A stretch of 15,606 bases of DNA from an uncultured Haloferula sp. (GTDB lineage Bacteria; Verrucomicrobiota; Verrucomicrobiae; Verrucomicrobiales; Akkermansiaceae). The position numbers and the translations under genes are program-made. Each line of letters starts with the position of its first letter. The stretch's first letter is position 1. Shown piece after piece: positions 14,809 to 15,606 of the stretch. Below the pieces are notes generated by a model. That model saw nothing but the letters and a program-made list of their open reading frames with translations. It was not told where the DNA came from and did no database searches. The stretch lies in NCBI GenBank assembly GCA_946481625.1, contig CAMLOZ010000016.1, positions 1 to 15,606 of the forward strand. The letters run 5' to 3'.

Positions 14809-15120
14809 TCATTTCTTCTCCTGTGGCCTGCCGGACCCTCCCGCGGTGGGAGCACCGCTCGGGTTTCCCCCGGCATGCCCGCCGGTCCCGACATGATCCC
14901 CCGAACCTGGACTTTGCCCGCCTGCAACGCCCTCTCCACTGCGGGTCTCGGCGTCGCCGGTTGCTTGGGCACCCTGCGGGATCCTCTGCTCCAGATCCGG
15001 CCGGTGCCCCGGACCCGAAGGTTGCAGGTAAGCGTGACCCTCGCGGAGCGGAGTCGGTTCATCGCGGTCGCAGGATACCGCGACCAGACACAGCGGCAGC
15101 AACAGTCGGTGAGCTTTCAT
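14809..15120 (-). CDS. Small lipoprotein with Gly-rich low-complexity tail
   Basis: A 103-residue protein from ATG 15120 (MKAHRLLLPLCLVAVSC). A typical signal peptide ends in a lipobox-like VAVSC (C17), followed by DRDE. The mature chain is hydrophilic and rich in G, P, S and A, without a recognisable fold, so it is probably an envelope-anchored spacer or structural peptide. The longer open frame upstream lacks a signal sequence and looks like shadow coding, hence this start. AAGAAGG sits immediately before the ATG. It is divergent from the GH13 gene across 196 bp. Confidence 0.6.
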   Translation of the reverse strand: MKAHRLLLPLCLVAVSCDRDEPTPLREGHAYLQPSGPGHRPDLEQRIPQGAQATGDAETRSGEGVAGGQSPGSGDHVGTGGHAGGNPSGAPTAGGSGRPQEKK

Positions 15121-15316
15121 CCTTCTTGCTTCGCAATCCGCGTGCCCGGCGCGGGAGCCGGTAGGTCTGCTTCTCCTCCCGTCCTCGAAAGGCGATCTGC
15201 AATCCCGGCTTTTGCACAACGCCACCTCCTGCGCGTGCTTCGCCGCCGCTTTGCCGCGCACCGGTTGCCACCGGCCGCTTGGAACGGGAAGTGCGAAAGC
15301 GCCGCCCGTCGTCTCC

Positions 15317-15606
15317 ATGGAATCGCCACAGTTGAATCTGAAGACCTTGTCCGGCTCCGACATCGAGTTCCGCGCGGAGACCATCTATTTCCTCGTGCTC
15401 GACCGTTTCCACGCGGGCAATCCAGACAAGGCACGCGAGGAGGACGACTTGTTCGATCCGCATCATCAGGACTGGGGAAAGTATTGGGGCGGCGACCTTC
15501 AGGGCGTGTTGGATAAACTCGGGTACCTCCGCTCCTTCGGCATCGGGGCCATCTGGACCACACCCTTGTTCGAGCAGGTAGAGGCCGTGAGCATCGGCGA
15601 AGGGGA
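15317..15606 (+). CDS. GH13 (alpha-amylase family) glycosidase, N-terminal part
   Basis: The frame runs open to the window edge, so the 3' end is missing. From ATG 15317 the 96 visible residues include AETIYFLVLDRFHAGN, then KYWGGDLQGVLDKLGYLRSFG and GAIWTTPLFEQVE. These are the first strand and helix of the alpha-amylase (beta/alpha)8 barrel, with the aromatic-GGDL-x-G motif common in GH13. Family members hydrolyse or rearrange alpha-glucans such as starch or glycogen. The catalytic Asp/Glu/Asp lie beyond the window, so activity cannot be judged. There is no signal peptide at this start, which suggests an intracellular enzyme if the start is right. No Shine-Dalgarno is visible. Confidence 0.88.
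   Translation, partial: MESPQLNLKTLSGSDIEFRAETIYFLVLDRFHAGNPDKAREEDDLFDPHHQDWGKYWGGDLQGVLDKLGYLRSFGIGAIWTTPLFEQVEAVSIGEG

Noticed and set aside
13966..15516. A 516-codon plus-strand open frame at the right end
   Set aside because: It is R/S/P-rich and crosses WYL copy 1, WYL copy 2, the lipoprotein and the GH13 start in other frames. No domain is visible.
1..15606. CRISPR arrays, insertion sequences, rRNA
   Set aside because: No regularly spaced repeats, transposase motifs or rRNA-like sequence were seen on either strand.

Overview
The window is GC-rich bacterial chromosome. It most likely comes from a Verrucomicrobiota genome, perhaps near Luteolibacter. That placement is an inference from the mix of gene families (nusA-infB-rbfA, LamG/DUF1080-like lipoprotein, VLHNVGNVLNSVN-type histidine kinases, GH13) and from memory of similar genomes; no search was run. 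Both ends cut genes: an AAA+ ATPase lacks its N-terminus on the left and a GH13 glycosidase lacks its C-terminus on the right.

Layout. 1-1956 (+): the AAA+ ATPase is translationally coupled to a TPR protein with a six-helix membrane region. 1957-2236 is a GC-rich hairpin region. 2237-6226 (-): the translation/transcription cluster nusA-infB-rbfA, without rimP directly upstream and with a ~115-bp imperfect inverted repeat between infB and rbfA. 6371-7021 (-): an exported, probably lipidated, LamG/DUF1080-like protein. 7111-7791 (+): a HAD hydrolase with a DxAGT motif. 7870-7942 (+): tRNA-Lys(UUU). 7994-8236 (-): a small unknown protein.

The most distinctive block is 8410-12985 (+). Two paralogous PAS-histidine kinases flank a membrane-anchored thioredoxin-fold protein with a CPC active-site motif. 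Kinase 1 is soluble with three PAS domains. Kinase 2 has a six-helix sensor with a histidine-rich THFHVF...YRDW...DH signature plus one PAS. The genes are coupled or overlapping, a good sigma70-like promoter lies upstream, and no response regulator is visible. I infer a redox- or metal-sensing module; this is the best candidate for an undescribed system here.

The right end (12986-15606) is gene-poor. It holds a candidate ~125-nt small RNA (promoter boxes inside palindromes, hairpins, a strong terminator), a 60-residue membrane protein, two convergent paralogous single-domain WYL-like proteins, a small lipoprotein and the start of the GH13 gene. Many start codons in the window lack a Shine-Dalgarno sequence and follow C-rich stretches; kinase 2, with a perfect AGGAGG, is the exception.
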